Shown: one piece after another, positions 1-9,468 of the stretch
Layout: each line of letters starts with the position of its first letter
How positions within the stretch are numbered: position 1 is the stretch's first letter
DNA from: Bradyrhizobium sp. JYMT SZCCT0428
GTDB taxonomy: Bacteria; Pseudomonadota; Alphaproteobacteria; Rhizobiales; Xanthobacteraceae
NCBI RefSeq assembly: GCF_018131075.1
Contig: NZ_JAFCLS010000047.1
Location: 1-64,000 of the forward strand
DNA: 64,000 bases
Direction: 5' to 3'
Notes under the pieces: generated by a model
Databases searched by the model: none
Seen by the model: only the letters and a program-made list of their open reading frames with translations
What the model was told of the DNA's origin: nothing
Made by a program: the position numbers and the translations under genes

Positions 1-298
1 TGCACACGAGCATACAGGGCAGCGGAGAACACCCGGCCTTCCCTGCGCAATGGCTTTACGGCTTATGCCGTGATCTCCCCGGAGACGAGTTCTGGGTTGA
101 CTCCGTCGCTGTCGTTTCCGCTCGCGCTTCTTCGACAGCTTGACGCCGGCAACGGGCGCCAGGACCACACGGTTTTGCCGTACGCCTGTATACGCCGTCG
201 TCAGGCGCAACAAACGTCCACCGCATCCCGCCGCGCGTTCGTGACGTGCGCACGCCCCTCTTGTCGGGCGGGACGCGACGATTCAAACCGCTGATTTG
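1..298. repeat. Dispersed ~290-bp non-coding repeat, copy 1
   Basis: This stretch shares long blocks with 35267-35557, including CATACAGGGCAGCGGAGAA near the start, GCGCAATGGCTTTACGGC, and GGGCGCCAGGACCACACG in the middle. Both copies end close to a CTGATTTG block. The blocks are separated by diverged spacers, as expected of an old dispersed element. Short reading frames here have no ribosome-binding site and do not keep a common protein between the copies, so I read it as non-coding. It may begin left of the window. Confidence 0.6.
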
Positions 299-354
299 CC
301 CGACGAGGAAAGTGGAATTTTGCCCGTCGGGTTAATTTGTCGCAGTCAGCCGTT

Positions 355-437
355 GTCATTGCGAGGAGCGCTTGCGACGAAGCAATCCATGTCTCGGCAT
401 GTGGCGCGATGGATTGCTTCGCTGCGCTCGCAATGAC
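355..437. repeat. REP-like inverted repeat
   Basis: The outer arms GTCATTGCGAG and CTCGCAATGAC are perfect inverted complements, and inner arms around AGCAATCCAT and ATGGATTGCT extend the pairing into one long hairpin. It lies just downstream of the stop of the leftward histidine kinase gene. The rest of positions 299-471 holds nothing else I recognise. Confidence 0.7.
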
Positions 438-471
438 GTGGATAGGCCGGCGTCCAATCGAGAGCCCCACC

Positions 472-1977
472 CTACTCCGCCGCCGACTCCCGCGGCGCTT
501 CGCGCGGCATGATGATCTGGATTTTCGTGCCAGCACCGGGTTTGGTTTCCAGATGAATCCGGCCGCCCAGACGATTGGTCACGATGTTGTGGACGATGTG
601 CAACCCGAGGCCGGTGTTGCCCTGGTCGCGCCGGGTGGTGAAAAACGGGTCGAACACCTGGCGCTTGACCTCCGGGCTCATGCCGCAGCCGTCGTCTGAA
701 AACTGCACCTCAACATTGCCCTTGCCCGATGCCTGCGCCGCAATATGGACCGATCCACCGCCGCCGTCCGGAAAGGCGTGCGCCGCGGAATTGAGAACCA
801 GATTGGTGAGCACCTGGCCGTAAGGTCCGGGATAGCTGTTCATGGCAAGATCGGGTTCGCATTCGACGGCGACCGTCAGATTTTGACCTCGCAGCCCGTA
901 CCGCAATCCCCTGACGACCTGCTCGGTCACCTCGCCGAGATCGAAGCGCCTGCGATCCGAAACGTTGCGATCGGCGGCAACCTGCTTGAACGACTGGATC
1001 AGCTCGACCGCGTTGCCGAGATTGAACATGATCTGCGACGCCGCCTCGCGGCTGGCCGCAATGAATTCCGAGAGCGTCGAGCGGCGCACGTCGCCCTTGG
1101 CGACATCGGCTTCAACTCGTTTGGTCTTGTTGATCAATGCCGAGGCCACGGTGAGGCTGGTGCCGACGGGGGTGTTGATCTCGTGCGCGACGCCCGCCAC
1201 CAGCCGTCCCAGCGCGGCCAGTTTCTCGGTCTGTACCAGACTGCCCTGCGCGGCGCGGAGATCGTCAAGCGATTGCGACAGCTGCCGGCTGCGTTCCTGC
1301 AACTCGGTGAACAGCCGCGTGTTCTCGATGGCGATGACCGCCTGCCCGGCAAAGGTCTTCAGGAGCTCGACCTGCGCCTTCGGAAACAATTGCGGCTCCA
1401 GCCGCATCACCGCGATGGCGCCGATCGCGACCTCGTCGCGCAGCATCGGAACGATCAGGATGCTGCGATAGCCCGACGTCTTCTGCAGTTCGCTGTAGCC
1501 GCCCGAGACCAGCACATCCGGCTCATGCACGACGCGCCGCTCGCGGATCGCCACCGAGATCAGATTCTTGCTGGTGAGCGGCGCCGGATAGGCTTTGCGC
1601 ACCGCCGCCACCGATGCCGCGGAAAACTGATCGTGCGCGACGAGATGGACGTGGTCCCCGTCCCGGCGATAGACGGCGCTCAGCACGCTCTGGCAGAGCC
1701 GCGCTGCGTTCCTGACGATCCGGTCGAACACCGGCGCAAGATCGGTGGGCGCGTCGGCAATAAGGCTCAGGACCTCGGATGTCGCGGCCTGGCGCTCTCT
1801 GGCTTGCTGAAGTTCGAGGGCAAGTTGTTCGACTTCGGTTTGCGCCGGATTTTCGGCGTCCGTTTTCGCTGACCTTAAGACGCGCGCTGCCCTTGGCGCA
1901 GTGCTGCGCTTTCGCGGCTTCGCCGTACGGTTTTGCGGCTTTTTCGATCCGCCGCCTGCTCCGGAACGTGGTGTCAT
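472..1977 (-). CDS. GAF-domain sensor histidine kinase
   Basis: A 501-residue predicted cytosolic histidine kinase with no membrane segment. A basic N-terminus is followed by a short helical stretch, a GAF sensory domain at about residues 70-225, a coiled linker, and a HisKA-type dimerisation region with the motif VAHEINTP (likely phosphorylated His265). The C-terminal ATPase domain has the N box NLVLNSAAHAF, the G1 motif DDGCGM and the G2 motif TGLGLHIV. The start is preceded by GGGGCAGG. No response regulator gene is adjacent, so it is an orphan kinase here and its ligand cannot be told from sequence. A divergent gene begins about 200 bp upstream, so the two promoters share that gap. Confidence 0.9.
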   Translation of the reverse strand: MTPRSGAGGGSKKPQNRTAKPRKRSTAPRAARVLRSAKTDAENPAQTEVEQLALELQQARERQAATSEVLSLIADAPTDLAPVFDRIVRNAARLCQSVLSAVYRRDGDHVHLVAHDQFSAASVAAVRKAYPAPLTSKNLISVAIRERRVVHEPDVLVSGGYSELQKTSGYRSILIVPMLRDEVAIGAIAVMRLEPQLFPKAQVELLKTFAGQAVIAIENTRLFTELQERSRQLSQSLDDLRAAQGSLVQTEKLAALGRLVAGVAHEINTPVGTSLTVASALINKTKRVEADVAKGDVRRSTLSEFIAASREAASQIMFNLGNAVELIQSFKQVAADRNVSDRRRFDLGEVTEQVVRGLRYGLRGQNLTVAVECEPDLAMNSYPGPYGQVLTNLVLNSAAHAFPDGGGGSVHIAAQASGKGNVEVQFSDDGCGMSPEVKRQVFDPFFTTRRDQGNTGLGLHIVHNIVTNRLGGRIHLETKPGAGTKIQIIMPREAPRESAAE

Positions 1978-2176
1978 TGCCTGCCCCGAGCCTTACGATA
2001 AGCCATCGGATCGGCTTAGGCTAGTAACGGGAAATGGGGGATGGCGGCTGCGCCGGATGAGAACCTCACCGCGACATGGCTGGACTTGCCGCTGCATTGC
2101 CTTGCCGCGAATGATCCGACGCAGAACGAAATCAAGCGAACTTGTACAGGTTTGCTTTGGCCGCTAGCTTCGGATC

Positions 2177-2863
2177 ATGACGTGCTCCGTTCTTCTGGAC
2201 CTCGACGGCACCTTGATCGATTCGTATCCCGGCATATTGGCAAGCTGCCTTGCGGCGCTGCGCGCCCTTGGACATGAACCCGATGAAACCCTCGAAATAA
2301 AACGCATCATCGGGGCCCCGCTCGAAGAGATCATGCAAATCCTGCTGCAGTCATATGGAGACGGCCGGGTCGGTGAAGCAGTCACGGCCTATCGTCAGCA
2401 CTACGGTGAAAGCGGGTTTCTAGGCAGCGTGCCTTATCCGGGAATTGGCAACTCCCTTGCAGAGATGAAGCGATGCGGATTGCAGATCTATCTCGCGACC
2501 TCGAAGCGGGAGATTTTCGCGCGCCGCATTCTGGAGCATCTGGGGTTTGCCAGATACTTCGATGGCATCCATGGCTCAGTGCCGAGCGGCGAGTTGGATC
2601 ACAAACCCGAGCTGCTTGCCCATATCCTGTCCAGGCACGGTCTTTCGCCGTCTCACAGCCTGATGGTCGGCGATCGTCGACATGATATTTCCGGCGCCCA
2701 CGCGGTCGGAATGCGCGGTCTCGGCGTGCTCTGGGGTTATGGCACAAGGGACGAACTTGAGACGGCCGGCGCAGATCAGCTGGTGGATGCCCCTGCCGAT
2801 CTCGCCCGTACGGTCCTCTCGATGGTCAAGGGGACGCAATCCCCAGGCCAGGGCCGCTGTTGA
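2177..2863 (+). CDS. HAD-superfamily phosphatase, phosphoglycolate phosphatase-like
   Basis: A 228-residue haloacid-dehalogenase hydrolase. Motif I is LDLDGTLIDS (Asp nucleophile and general acid at about residues 9 and 11), motif II is the ATSK stretch near residue 105, and motif IV is MVGDRRHDISGA near residue 165. A helical cap lies between motifs I and II, which is the subfamily I arrangement of Gph-type phosphatases. The substrate may be 2-phosphoglycolate or another small phosphate ester; sequence alone does not settle it. It stands alone and is divergent from the histidine kinase gene. Its stop is 6 bp from the end of the convergent amidohydrolase gene. Confidence 0.85.
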   Translation: MTCSVLLDLDGTLIDSYPGILASCLAALRALGHEPDETLEIKRIIGAPLEEIMQILLQSYGDGRVGEAVTAYRQHYGESGFLGSVPYPGIGNSLAEMKRCGLQIYLATSKREIFARRILEHLGFARYFDGIHGSVPSGELDHKPELLAHILSRHGLSPSHSLMVGDRRHDISGAHAVGMRGLGVLWGYGTRDELETAGADQLVDAPADLARTVLSMVKGTQSPGQGRC

Positions 2864-2869
2864 AATGCG

Positions 2870-3721
2870 CTAGCCTTTGTTCGGCGACCAGCCATAAGCC
2901 TTGGCGCAGGCACCGCCCATCAGCATCGCGCGCTCGGTGTCGCTGAGGCGATCCGTCTTGAGGAACGGCGTGACGGCCTGCTCGTAATTGACGACCGCGA
3001 AGGCGCGGGTCCAGTCGGTGCCCCACAGGCAACGATCGAAACCCCAGGCGTCGAACACGCGGGCCAGCGGGTCCCAGATGTCAGGGAATGGATACGGCTC
3101 CTTGGACAGCGTGCAGGCGCCGCTGACCTTGATCACCACGTTCTTGCGTTTGGCGAGCGCCAGCACCTTGGGCAGTTCGGCCCAAGGGGACCAGGGCTGC
3201 GCGGGCGCCGGCGGCGTGCGCGGCTGCAATATGCCGAGATGGTCGAGGATGAAGCGCGTGTCGGGATGACGATCGACCAGCGCCGTGCCGGCGTCGAGAT
3301 TGTCCCAGCACAGCAGATTGACCGGAAAATCATGTTGAATGGCCGCGCGTGCAATGCGGTCGAGGCCGGGGTGACCGGGCTCGCGCTTGTTCTCCCTGGT
3401 CAGCATGATCCGGATGCCGACCGCGCCCGGCGTCTTCTTCCACTCGGCGACGACGTCGGCGACATCAGGATCATCCGGATCGACGGGCTTGACGATGGCG
3501 AGCCGCTTGGGATGGGCGCGCGCCACTTCCACGGCATAGCTGGCGTCGTAGCGGTACATCGAAAAGGCGGAAATGAAGATCGCGCCGTCGACGCCGACCT
3601 TGTCCATCGCCGCCACCATCTCGTCGCCGGTGACGTGATCGGGCCAGTTCGGCACCGTGGCCCAGGGCCGCTTCGGTGTGTTCGCCTCATAGGCATGAAC
3701 CTGGGAATCGATAATCGCCAT
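2870..3721 (-). CDS. Amidohydrolase family 2 TIM-barrel hydrolase
   Basis: A 283-residue protein of the amidohydrolase-2 family, which includes 2-pyrone-4,6-dicarboxylate lactonase-like and decarboxylase-like enzymes. The N-terminus is AIIDSQVHAYE, in which the usual metal-binding HxH pair is reduced to a single His. Later barrel-strand motifs are FILDHLG and CLWGTDW. I chose the ATG at 3721 because GGAGGAACTG lies just upstream; an upstream in-frame start at 3784 lacks such a site and gives an N-terminus unlike the family. The substrate is unknown. The degenerate HxH raises the possibility of a metal-light or metal-free enzyme, as in lactonase-like members. Confidence 0.82.
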   Translation of the reverse strand: MAIIDSQVHAYEANTPKRPWATVPNWPDHVTGDEMVAAMDKVGVDGAIFISAFSMYRYDASYAVEVARAHPKRLAIVKPVDPDDPDVADVVAEWKKTPGAVGIRIMLTRENKREPGHPGLDRIARAAIQHDFPVNLLCWDNLDAGTALVDRHPDTRFILDHLGILQPRTPPAPAQPWSPWAELPKVLALAKRKNVVIKVSGACTLSKEPYPFPDIWDPLARVFDAWGFDRCLWGTDWTRAFAVVNYEQAVTPFLKTDRLSDTERAMLMGGACAKAYGWSPNKG

Positions 3722-3820
3722 CGGGGCAGTTCCTCCGTTTTGCGCGATTGTGGACATTGCATCAGGTGCGTGTCCAGAGCGCAAAGACGCGGGGAAGCCC
3801 TGCGCGTATCGCAGCCGGCG

Positions 3821-5095
3821 TCAGCGCTCCCGCGCTACCGCCTGCCAGCCGATGTCGCGGCGGCAAAAACCTTCCGGCCAGTTGATGCGATCGACGGCCG
3901 CATAGGCGCGCTGCTGCGCCTCGGTCACCGTCTTGCCCATGGCGCAGACGTTGAGCACGCGGCCGCCGCTGGCGAGAATTTTTCCGTCTTTCTCGATCGT
4001 CCCGGCGTGGAAGATTTCGACGCCCTCGACTTGTGCGGCGTCGTCGAGACCAGAGATCACCGAGCCCTTGCCGTAGCTGCCGGGATAACCCCTGGTCGCC
4101 ATGATCACGGTCAGGGCCACATCGTCGAACCAGCGCAGGCTGAAATTCTTCAACTGGCCGTCGGCGCTGGCGATCAGCGCCGGCAACAGATCCGACATCA
4201 TCCGCAGCATCAGCACCTGGGTTTCCGGATCGCCGAAGCGGGCGTTGTATTCGACGAGTTTCGGGCCATCCTTGGTCACCATCACGCCGGCAAACAGCAC
4301 GCCCTTGTAGGGCGATCCCATCGCTTTGAGCGCGCGCAGCGTCGGATAGATCATCTCGTCCATGACGCGCGCGCACATCGCTTCCGTCATGACCGGCGCC
4401 GGGGAATAGGCGCCCATGCCGCCGGTGTTCGGCCCCTGGTCGCCGTCGAAGGCGCGCTTGTGGTCCTGCGCGGTCGCCAGCGGCAACGCATGCTCGCCGT
4501 CGCACAGCGCGAAGAACGAGGCCTCCTCGCCCACCATGAATTCCTCGACCACGACCTCGGCGCCCGCCTCGCCAAGACCGCCGCCAAACATCATGTCGAC
4601 GGCATCAAGGGCTTCGGCCTCGCTCATCGCCACGACGACGCCCTTGCCGGCGGCAAGACCGTCGGCCTTGATCACGATCGGCGCGCCCTGCTTGCGGATA
4701 TAGGCTTTTGCCTTTTCGGCTTCCGTGAAATGTTCATACGCCGCGGTCGGAATGTTGTTGTCGCGGCAGAGATTCTTGGTGAAGGTCTTTGAGCTCTCCA
4801 GCCGGCCCGCGGCCTGGGTGGGGCCGAACGCCTTGAAGCCGGCGGCGTTGAGATCGTCGACGATCCCGGCGGCGATCGGCGCATCGGGGCCGACCACCAC
4901 GAAATCCACTTTATTGGCCTTGCAGAAATCGACCACCGCCGGATGGTCGGTGATGTCGATCGCGACGCATTCGGCATCCTTGGTGATGCCGGCATTGCCC
5001 GGCGCGCACCACAATTTGGTGAGCAGCGGGGACGCGGCGATCTTCCACGCCAGAGCGTGTTCGCGGCCGCCGGAACCGAGCAGGAGGATGTTCAT
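3821..5095 (-). CDS. purD: Phosphoribosylamine-glycine ligase
   Basis: This 424-residue enzyme makes glycinamide ribonucleotide from phosphoribosylamine, glycine and ATP, the second step of purine synthesis. The N-terminus [17 protein letters not shown] is the family signature. The ATP-grasp core shows [21 protein letters not shown] and the metal/phosphate motif [11 protein letters not shown]. Length is normal for PurD. The ATG at 5095 is preferred over the in-frame upstream start at 5137 because it places the conserved glycine loop at the extreme N-terminus. It is not clustered with other purine genes in this window. Confidence 0.97.
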   Translation of the reverse strand: MNILLLGSGGREHALAWKIAASPLLTKLWCAPGNAGITKDAECVAIDITDHPAVVDFCKANKVDFVVVGPDAPIAAGIVDDLNAAGFKAFGPTQAAGRLESSKTFTKNLCRDNNIPTAAYEHFTEAEKAKAYIRKQGAPIVIKADGLAAGKGVVVAMSEAEALDAVDMMFGGGLGEAGAEVVVEEFMVGEEASFFALCDGEHALPLATAQDHKRAFDGDQGPNTGGMGAYSPAPVMTEAMCARVMDEMIYPTLRALKAMGSPYKGVLFAGVMVTKDGPKLVEYNARFGDPETQVLMLRMMSDLLPALIASADGQLKNFSLRWFDDVALTVIMATRGYPGSYGKGSVISGLDDAAQVEGVEIFHAGTIEKDGKILASGGRVLNVCAMGKTVTEAQQRAYAAVDRINWPEGFCRRDIGWQAVARER

Positions 5096-5164
5096 GAGTT
5101 TGGCCAGATGTGGGAACCGATGGCCAGTCGGTCGCACGAATCTCCCGCCGTCTGCAAGGGGATA

Positions 5165-5683
5165 TCAACCGATTTGCTGGGGCGTGGCCGGCACCGCCAG
5201 GCGCGCCCGATAACTGCGCAACAGTGCAATCGTCCAGCCCAGGAAATAGCCGGCACAGGCGCCTGACACCGCCTGCCCGGCCGCGGCCACCTCCCAGATG
5301 GCGCCCAGTTTCATCGCGGTCACGACAGCGACAGCGTATTGCAACATGAAGACCGTGAGGTTGCGAACCAGAGGAACCACGCTGCCGGGGCGCAGGATGC
5401 GGCCGGTTGCGCCGTCGATCGTCACCGACCGCGGCCCGGTGTAGAGCGCCAGAGCGGCGAGCACGGCAGCGCTTGCCATCCAGACCAGCAGCAGGCTGAC
5501 CGATTTTCCGCTCAGCACCAGCCGGGAAACACCCATCAGAAAAAACACCGCAGGCACGATCAGCATCCGCGCCAGCGGCTGCGAGCGCGGCCGCAATGCC
5601 ATGCATCCCTGCCATATCAGCAGTGCCAGCAGGGCGAAGACCCATGGCGGCGTGTGGGTGAGGATGGCAATGGCGGTCTGCAT
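5165..5683 (-). CDS. Four-helix integral membrane protein, DUF6622-like
   Basis: A 172-residue hydrophobic protein with four or five predicted membrane helices and a basic loop RPRSQPLARM after the first helix. It resembles the small membrane family I know as DUF6622, which has no assigned function; this assignment is from memory. The ATG at 5683 follows GGGAGCCTG at proper spacing, whereas an upstream start at 5752 would run into the neighbouring gene's tail and add an unrelated polar leader. It lies 22 bp downstream of the winged-helix gene on the same strand and may be co-transcribed with it. Confidence 0.7.
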   Translation of the reverse strand: MQTAIAILTHTPPWVFALLALLIWQGCMALRPRSQPLARMLIVPAVFFLMGVSRLVLSGKSVSLLLVWMASAAVLAALALYTGPRSVTIDGATGRILRPGSVVPLVRNLTVFMLQYAVAVVTAMKLGAIWEVAAAGQAVSGACAGYFLGWTIALLRSYRARLAVPATPQQIG

Positions 5684-5705
5684 GTCAGGCTCCCTGGCCG
5701 CGAAT

Positions 5706-6008
5706 TCATTCAGGTGGTTGTGCCGCGATGATTTCCTGCAGCATCGCGACATGGCGGGCGAAGGCGCCGCGGCCGGCCGCGGTCGCGGTCACCGTGGTCT
5801 GCGGCTTCTTGCCGACAAAGGCCTTGTCGACCGCGACATAGCCGGCCTTCGACAGCGTCTCGATATGGGCGCCGAGATTGCCGTCGGTGGCGCCGGTGAG
5901 CTTTTTCAGCCTGGCGAATTCGAGCCCGGTACCCGGCGGCAGCGCGTTCAGCGCGGCCATGATTCGCAGGCGCAGCGGCTGGTGGATGATGTCGTCGAGT
6001 CCGGCCAT
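5706..6008 (-). CDS. Small winged-helix transcriptional regulator
   Basis: A 100-residue single-domain DNA-binding protein. The pattern HQPLRLRIMAAL, then TGATDGNLGAHIETL as recognition helix, then YVAVDKAFVGKKPQTTVTATAAGRGAF as wing and C-terminal helix, is that of the ArsR/MarR-like 'transcriptional regulator, winged helix' family that often sits beside small membrane proteins. No Cys metal site is visible. Its start lies 2 bp after the stop of the membrane protein encoded just upstream, so the two genes are almost certainly translated from one mRNA. It may act with or on that membrane protein. Confidence 0.83.
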   Translation of the reverse strand: MAGLDDIIHQPLRLRIMAALNALPPGTGLEFARLKKLTGATDGNLGAHIETLSKAGYVAVDKAFVGKKPQTTVTATAAGRGAFARHVAMLQEIIAAQPPE

Positions 6009-6010
6009 CG

Positions 6011-6559
6011 CTATTCCCGGCGCATCCAGAGACCGCCCAGCACGAGCCCGCCGCCGTTCACGATCGCCATCCATGGTTCGAACCAGTTGCCGGCCAGGAA
6101 ATAGCCGATCAACGTCAGCGCGGAGATGCCGACGCCGATGACGACAAAGGCGAAGCCGACCCACAATCCGGCGATGGTGTAGAACAGCATGAAATAGATC
6201 GCCCAGAACACGCCGAGCTCACGCGGCCCGAAATGGGCGAGCATGCAGGTCGCGAGCCCGAAGGCGAAGAACAGCAGGAACGCCATCAGCGTCCGCAGGT
6301 CGAAGGTGCGCACGCCGGTCCGCGAATGGGTGAAGGCGCTGACCACGAACGAGCCCGCGAGACCGACCACATTGATTGCGATCCAGATGTAGCCGGCATG
6401 GCGCGGCCAGCCGAACGAGGCGGCATTGGCGATGAAGACCAGCGCGCCCCACATGATCATGAGCAGGCTCGCCAGATTGTAGATCCGCGACTGGCGGACG
6501 CGGTGCGCGATCTCCCTGATATCCGCGAGCGCCTCGGAAGCTTGCCGGCTGTCGATCAT
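6011..6559 (-). CDS. Multi-helix membrane protein of unknown function
   Basis: A 182-residue protein starting with a polar helix (about residues 1-25), followed by five or six hydrophobic segments. Segments such as ASLLMIMWGALVFIANA, WIAINVVGLAGSFVV and FWAIYFMLFYTIAGLWVGF alternate with short loops. It is the first gene of a two- or three-gene unit with the winged-helix regulator and the DUF6622-like protein. A membrane protein paired with a small winged-helix regulator suggests signal reception or self-regulation, but I do not recognise the family. Confidence 0.75.
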   Translation of the reverse strand: MIDSRQASEALADIREIAHRVRQSRIYNLASLLMIMWGALVFIANAASFGWPRHAGYIWIAINVVGLAGSFVVSAFTHSRTGVRTFDLRTLMAFLLFFAFGLATCMLAHFGPRELGVFWAIYFMLFYTIAGLWVGFAFVVIGVGISALTLIGYFLAGNWFEPWMAIVNGGGLVLGGLWMRRE

Positions 6560-6581
6560 GTCGCCTTCCCCTCGATCGCGG

Positions 6582-7595
6582 TTACGACCCGGTTATGCCG
6601 CGCGTGGCCACGTCCTCGGCGATCGCAGATACCGCGCGGGGTACGCTGACGATGCCCATGTGATTGACGCCATCGATCAGCTTGACGTCAACCGCGGGGG
6701 CTATCGCATGCACAGAAGGTGCGTACTTGTCCGCGAACATCAGTTCGTCATCGGCGCCGGAGATGATCGTCATCGGCTTCCTGGCTGCCGCGAGATCGCG
6801 GCGGAAATCGCGGTCGCTGACCGCGAAATTGCGCATCAGGCGGTCGCTGTAGGTTCCGACCAGGTTCTTCTCGGAATTCGGCGGCACCGCGAACGCCAGC
6901 ACCGGCAGCGCGTCGCAGCAGGTGATACCGATGCTGCGCAGCGCGAACAGACCAACGATGCGCGGAACATCGGCCTTGGCCCAGCCGCCGGAATTGGGCC
7001 GGCCGGTCGGGGCGTCGTGACCGAGATAGGGCGCGAGCAGCACCGTACGCTCGAACAGGTCCTGGATCGACGAGCCCGCGACGCGCAGCGCAAAACCGCC
7101 GCCGGAGGAATGGCCAACCAGCGTCAGCGGCTTGGCGGGCGCGGTCTTGCGGATAATGCCGACCAAATCGGCGAGGTCATCCTCGAGCTGGCCGACATAG
7201 CCGATGTCGCCGCGGGTGCCAGACGTGCCGTGGCCGCGAATATCAACGGCCCAGGTTTCGACGCCGCGGGCCGCCAGCGCCGAGGACAGCGCGTGGATAG
7301 TTCCGCCGCTCGACCCGGAGGAGCCGTGCACCACGATGGCGGCGCGACCGGTCGCCGGGCCATGAGCGGCATAGTAGCGGAAACCGAGCGCGGTGCCGTC
7401 TCGTGCCTGAAACCGCTCGACCGCGGGCAAGGTGCTGAGATCTACCGTGCCGCGGGCAGCCGAGATCGATGGCAGCTCCGGGGGGTGCGTCAATGGCGTG
7501 GCGACCAGCCCCGTGATCAGCAAAGCGATCGCGCCAACGGCGCTGAGCGCCCATTTCAAGGTGCTGAAGCTGCCGCGTACCAACTGCCTGAACAT
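6582..7595 (-). CDS. Membrane-anchored alpha/beta hydrolase (lysophospholipase-like)
   Basis: A 337-residue alpha/beta-hydrolase with an uncleaved N-terminal membrane helix (about residues 14-35). The oxyanion-hole region is IVVHGSSGSSG and the nucleophile elbow is VGHSSGG (Ser near residue 176). The acid and His are probably in the ISGADDELM and GVNHMGIV motifs. This pattern matches monoacylglycerol-lipase/lysophospholipase-like enzymes. The ATG at 7595 is preceded by GAGGAAC. A perfect short palindrome at 7630-7646, 35 bp upstream of the start, may be an operator for this gene. The true substrate is unknown. Confidence 0.85.
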   Translation of the reverse strand: MFRQLVRGSFSTLKWALSAVGAIALLITGLVATPLTHPPELPSISAARGTVDLSTLPAVERFQARDGTALGFRYYAAHGPATGRAAIVVHGSSGSSGGTIHALSSALAARGVETWAVDIRGHGTSGTRGDIGYVGQLEDDLADLVGIIRKTAPAKPLTLVGHSSGGGFALRVAGSSIQDLFERTVLLAPYLGHDAPTGRPNSGGWAKADVPRIVGLFALRSIGITCCDALPVLAFAVPPNSEKNLVGTYSDRLMRNFAVSDRDFRRDLAAARKPMTIISGADDELMFADKYAPSVHAIAPAVDVKLIDGVNHMGIVSVPRAVSAIAEDVATRGITGS

Positions 7596-7629
7596 GGTCG
7601 TTCCTCATCAATCCGTTTCACCTTAGATA

Positions 7630-7646
7630 ACTCTATACTATAGAGT
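7630..7646. promoter_or_regulatory. Perfect 8-1-8 palindrome, candidate operator
   Basis: ACTCTATA and TATAGAGT flank a single base, giving a perfect dyad in the gap between the leftward alpha/beta hydrolase gene and rightward xseA. Its half-sites look like those bound by TetR-family repressors. No such regulator is encoded in the immediate neighbourhood. The dyad is 35 bp from the hydrolase start and about 87 bp from the preferred xseA start. Confidence 0.45.
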
Positions 7647-7732
7647 GATCTGCAACGCAAGCTAGATTGGCGGGGATGGCCGAAATCCCTACCTTGCGTG
7701 GAAGCTCCAAAAGCCTGATTCGATTGGATGAG

Positions 7733-9355
7733 ATGCCCGCGACCGAACCCCTGCTCAACGCGCCCGAATACACCGTCTCGGAACTGTCCTCGTCGCTGAA
7801 GCGGACGGTGGAGGACGCCTATGGCCATGTCCGGGTCCGCGGCGAAATCTCGGGCTTTCGCGGGCCGCATTCCTCCGGGCACTGCTATTTCGCGCTCAAG
7901 GACGAGAGCGCCAAGATCGAGGCCGTGATCTGGAAGGGCGTGCATTCCCGAATGCGGTTCAAGCCGCAGGAGGGGCTCGAGATCATCGCGACCGGCAAGC
8001 TCACCACCTATCCGGGCTCGTCGAAATACCAGATCGTCATCGAAGCCATCGAGCCTGCCGGCATCGGCGCGCTGATGGCGCTGGTGGAAGAGCGCAAGAA
8101 GAAGCTCGGCGCCGAGGGCCTGTTCGACGAGGCGCGCAAGCAATTGCTGCCGTGGCTGCCGGAAGTGATCGGCATCGTGACGTCACCGACCGGCGCGGTG
8201 ATTCGCGACATCCTGCACCGCCTCGAAGACCGCTTTCCGCGCCGCGTGCTGGTGTGGCCGGTGAAGGTCCAGGGCGAAGGTTCGGCCGAGCAGGTTGCCG
8301 CCGCGATCCGCGGTTTCAATGCGCTGCCCGAGGGTGGCAAAATTCCGCGGCCGGATCTGCTGATCGTCGCGCGCGGCGGTGGCTCATTGGAGGACCTGTG
8401 GTCGTTCAACGAGGAGATCGTGGTTCGCGCCGCGGCCGAAAGCATGATCCCGCTGATCTCGGCGGTCGGCCACGAGACCGACATCACGCTGATCGATTTC
8501 GCCGCCGACAAGCGTGCGCCGACGCCGACAGCGGCCGCCGAAATGGCCGTCCCGGTGCGTAGCGAATTGCTGGTCGAGGTCGCCGGCCTCGCGCGCCGCA
8601 CGATGGTATGCTGGCTGCGCGGCCAGGAAAGCCGCCGCAATGAATTGCGCGCCGCGGCCCGCGCCCTGCCCGCGGCCAGCGAATTATTGGCGATCCCGCG
8701 GCAGCGGCTGGACAGCGCGGGTGCATCTCTGCCCCGCGGCTTGAAAGCCAACACCAACGCGCATCACCGCCGCTTCTCGCAGCTCAGCGCTGGCCTGACA
8801 TTGAAGGTGCTGCGCGGACAGGTCACTCACGCCAGGCAGCGCCTCATCGTCTCCGGCGAGCGCATCACGCTTTCCGCACGGGCATTGTTGCGCAGCCGGC
8901 GCGATCGCTTTGCCGGGCTTGAAGTCAGGCTGAAAGCCTCGAAACTTTCCAACGCGCAAGCGCAGCGCAACGCGATCGCGCGCGACCGCGAACGCACGCA
9001 ACGCCTTGCCGAGCGCGCGCGCCGCGCGCTCAAGACCGCATTGCAGCGGCTCGACGCCCGCATCAATCATGGCGGCCAATTGCTGTCGGCGCTGTCCTAT
9101 CGCGGCGTGCTCGCGCGCGGCTTTGCCCTGGTGCGCGACGAACACGGCCACGCCATGCATGCCGCCGCCTCGATCGGGCCGGGCGCGCCCCTGTCGATCG
9201 AGTTCGCCGACGGCCGCGTCGCGGCAACGGCGGATGCGGACCGGCCGGCGGCGACGTCGGCGCCGACGAGCCAGCCGACACTTGCCCGGCGGGAAACCAA
9301 GACACTTGCGCCCAGGCGCGTGGTCAAGCCGGTCGATCAGGGCAGTTTGTTTTAG
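7733..9355 (+). CDS. xseA: Exodeoxyribonuclease VII large subunit
   Basis: The large subunit of exonuclease VII, which degrades single-stranded DNA to oligonucleotides with the small subunit XseB (not in this window). The N-terminal OB-fold contains [11 protein letters not shown] and VRGEISGF. The catalytic core carries [29 protein letters not shown] and [18 protein letters not shown] long helical region follows, then a conserved ending [15 protein letters not shown] before a variable tail. I favour the ATG at 7733 (540 residues), which puts the OB-fold close to the N-terminus. Frames opening at 7667 (TTG) or 7676 (ATG) are alternatives. Confidence 0.96.
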   Translation: MPATEPLLNAPEYTVSELSSSLKRTVEDAYGHVRVRGEISGFRGPHSSGHCYFALKDESAKIEAVIWKGVHSRMRFKPQEGLEIIATGKLTTYPGSSKYQIVIEAIEPAGIGALMALVEERKKKLGAEGLFDEARKQLLPWLPEVIGIVTSPTGAVIRDILHRLEDRFPRRVLVWPVKVQGEGSAEQVAAAIRGFNALPEGGKIPRPDLLIVARGGGSLEDLWSFNEEIVVRAAAESMIPLISAVGHETDITLIDFAADKRAPTPTAAAEMAVPVRSELLVEVAGLARRTMVCWLRGQESRRNELRAAARALPAASELLAIPRQRLDSAGASLPRGLKANTNAHHRRFSQLSAGLTLKVLRGQVTHARQRLIVSGERITLSARALLRSRRDRFAGLEVRLKASKLSNAQAQRNAIARDRERTQRLAERARRALKTALQRLDARINHGGQLLSALSYRGVLARGFALVRDEHGHAMHAAASIGPGAPLSIEFADGRVAATADADRPAATSAPTSQPTLARRETKTLAPRRVVKPVDQGSLF

Positions 9356-9369
9356 GCGAGAATCTCTTC

Positions 9370-9457
9370 GTCATGCCCGGGCTTGACCCGGGCATCCATC
9401 AATCTTCGCAAAAAGCTTTTCCAAGGAGATGGATTGCCGGGTCAAGCCCGGCAATGA
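9370..9457. repeat. REP-like inverted repeat
   Basis: GTCATGCCCGGGCTTGACCC at the left pairs with GGGTCAAGCCCGGCAATGAC at the right, with GATGGAT/ATCCATC inner arms. It lies in the convergent gap between xseA and the leftward hydrolase pseudogene, and could act as a transcription end or mRNA 3' stabiliser for both. Confidence 0.75.
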
Positions 9458-9468
9458 CATTCTTGGGT

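Noticed and set aside
355-437. Intergenic palindromes as CRISPR repeats
   Set aside because: They are isolated inverted repeats at scattered sites, not a regular array with unique spacers.
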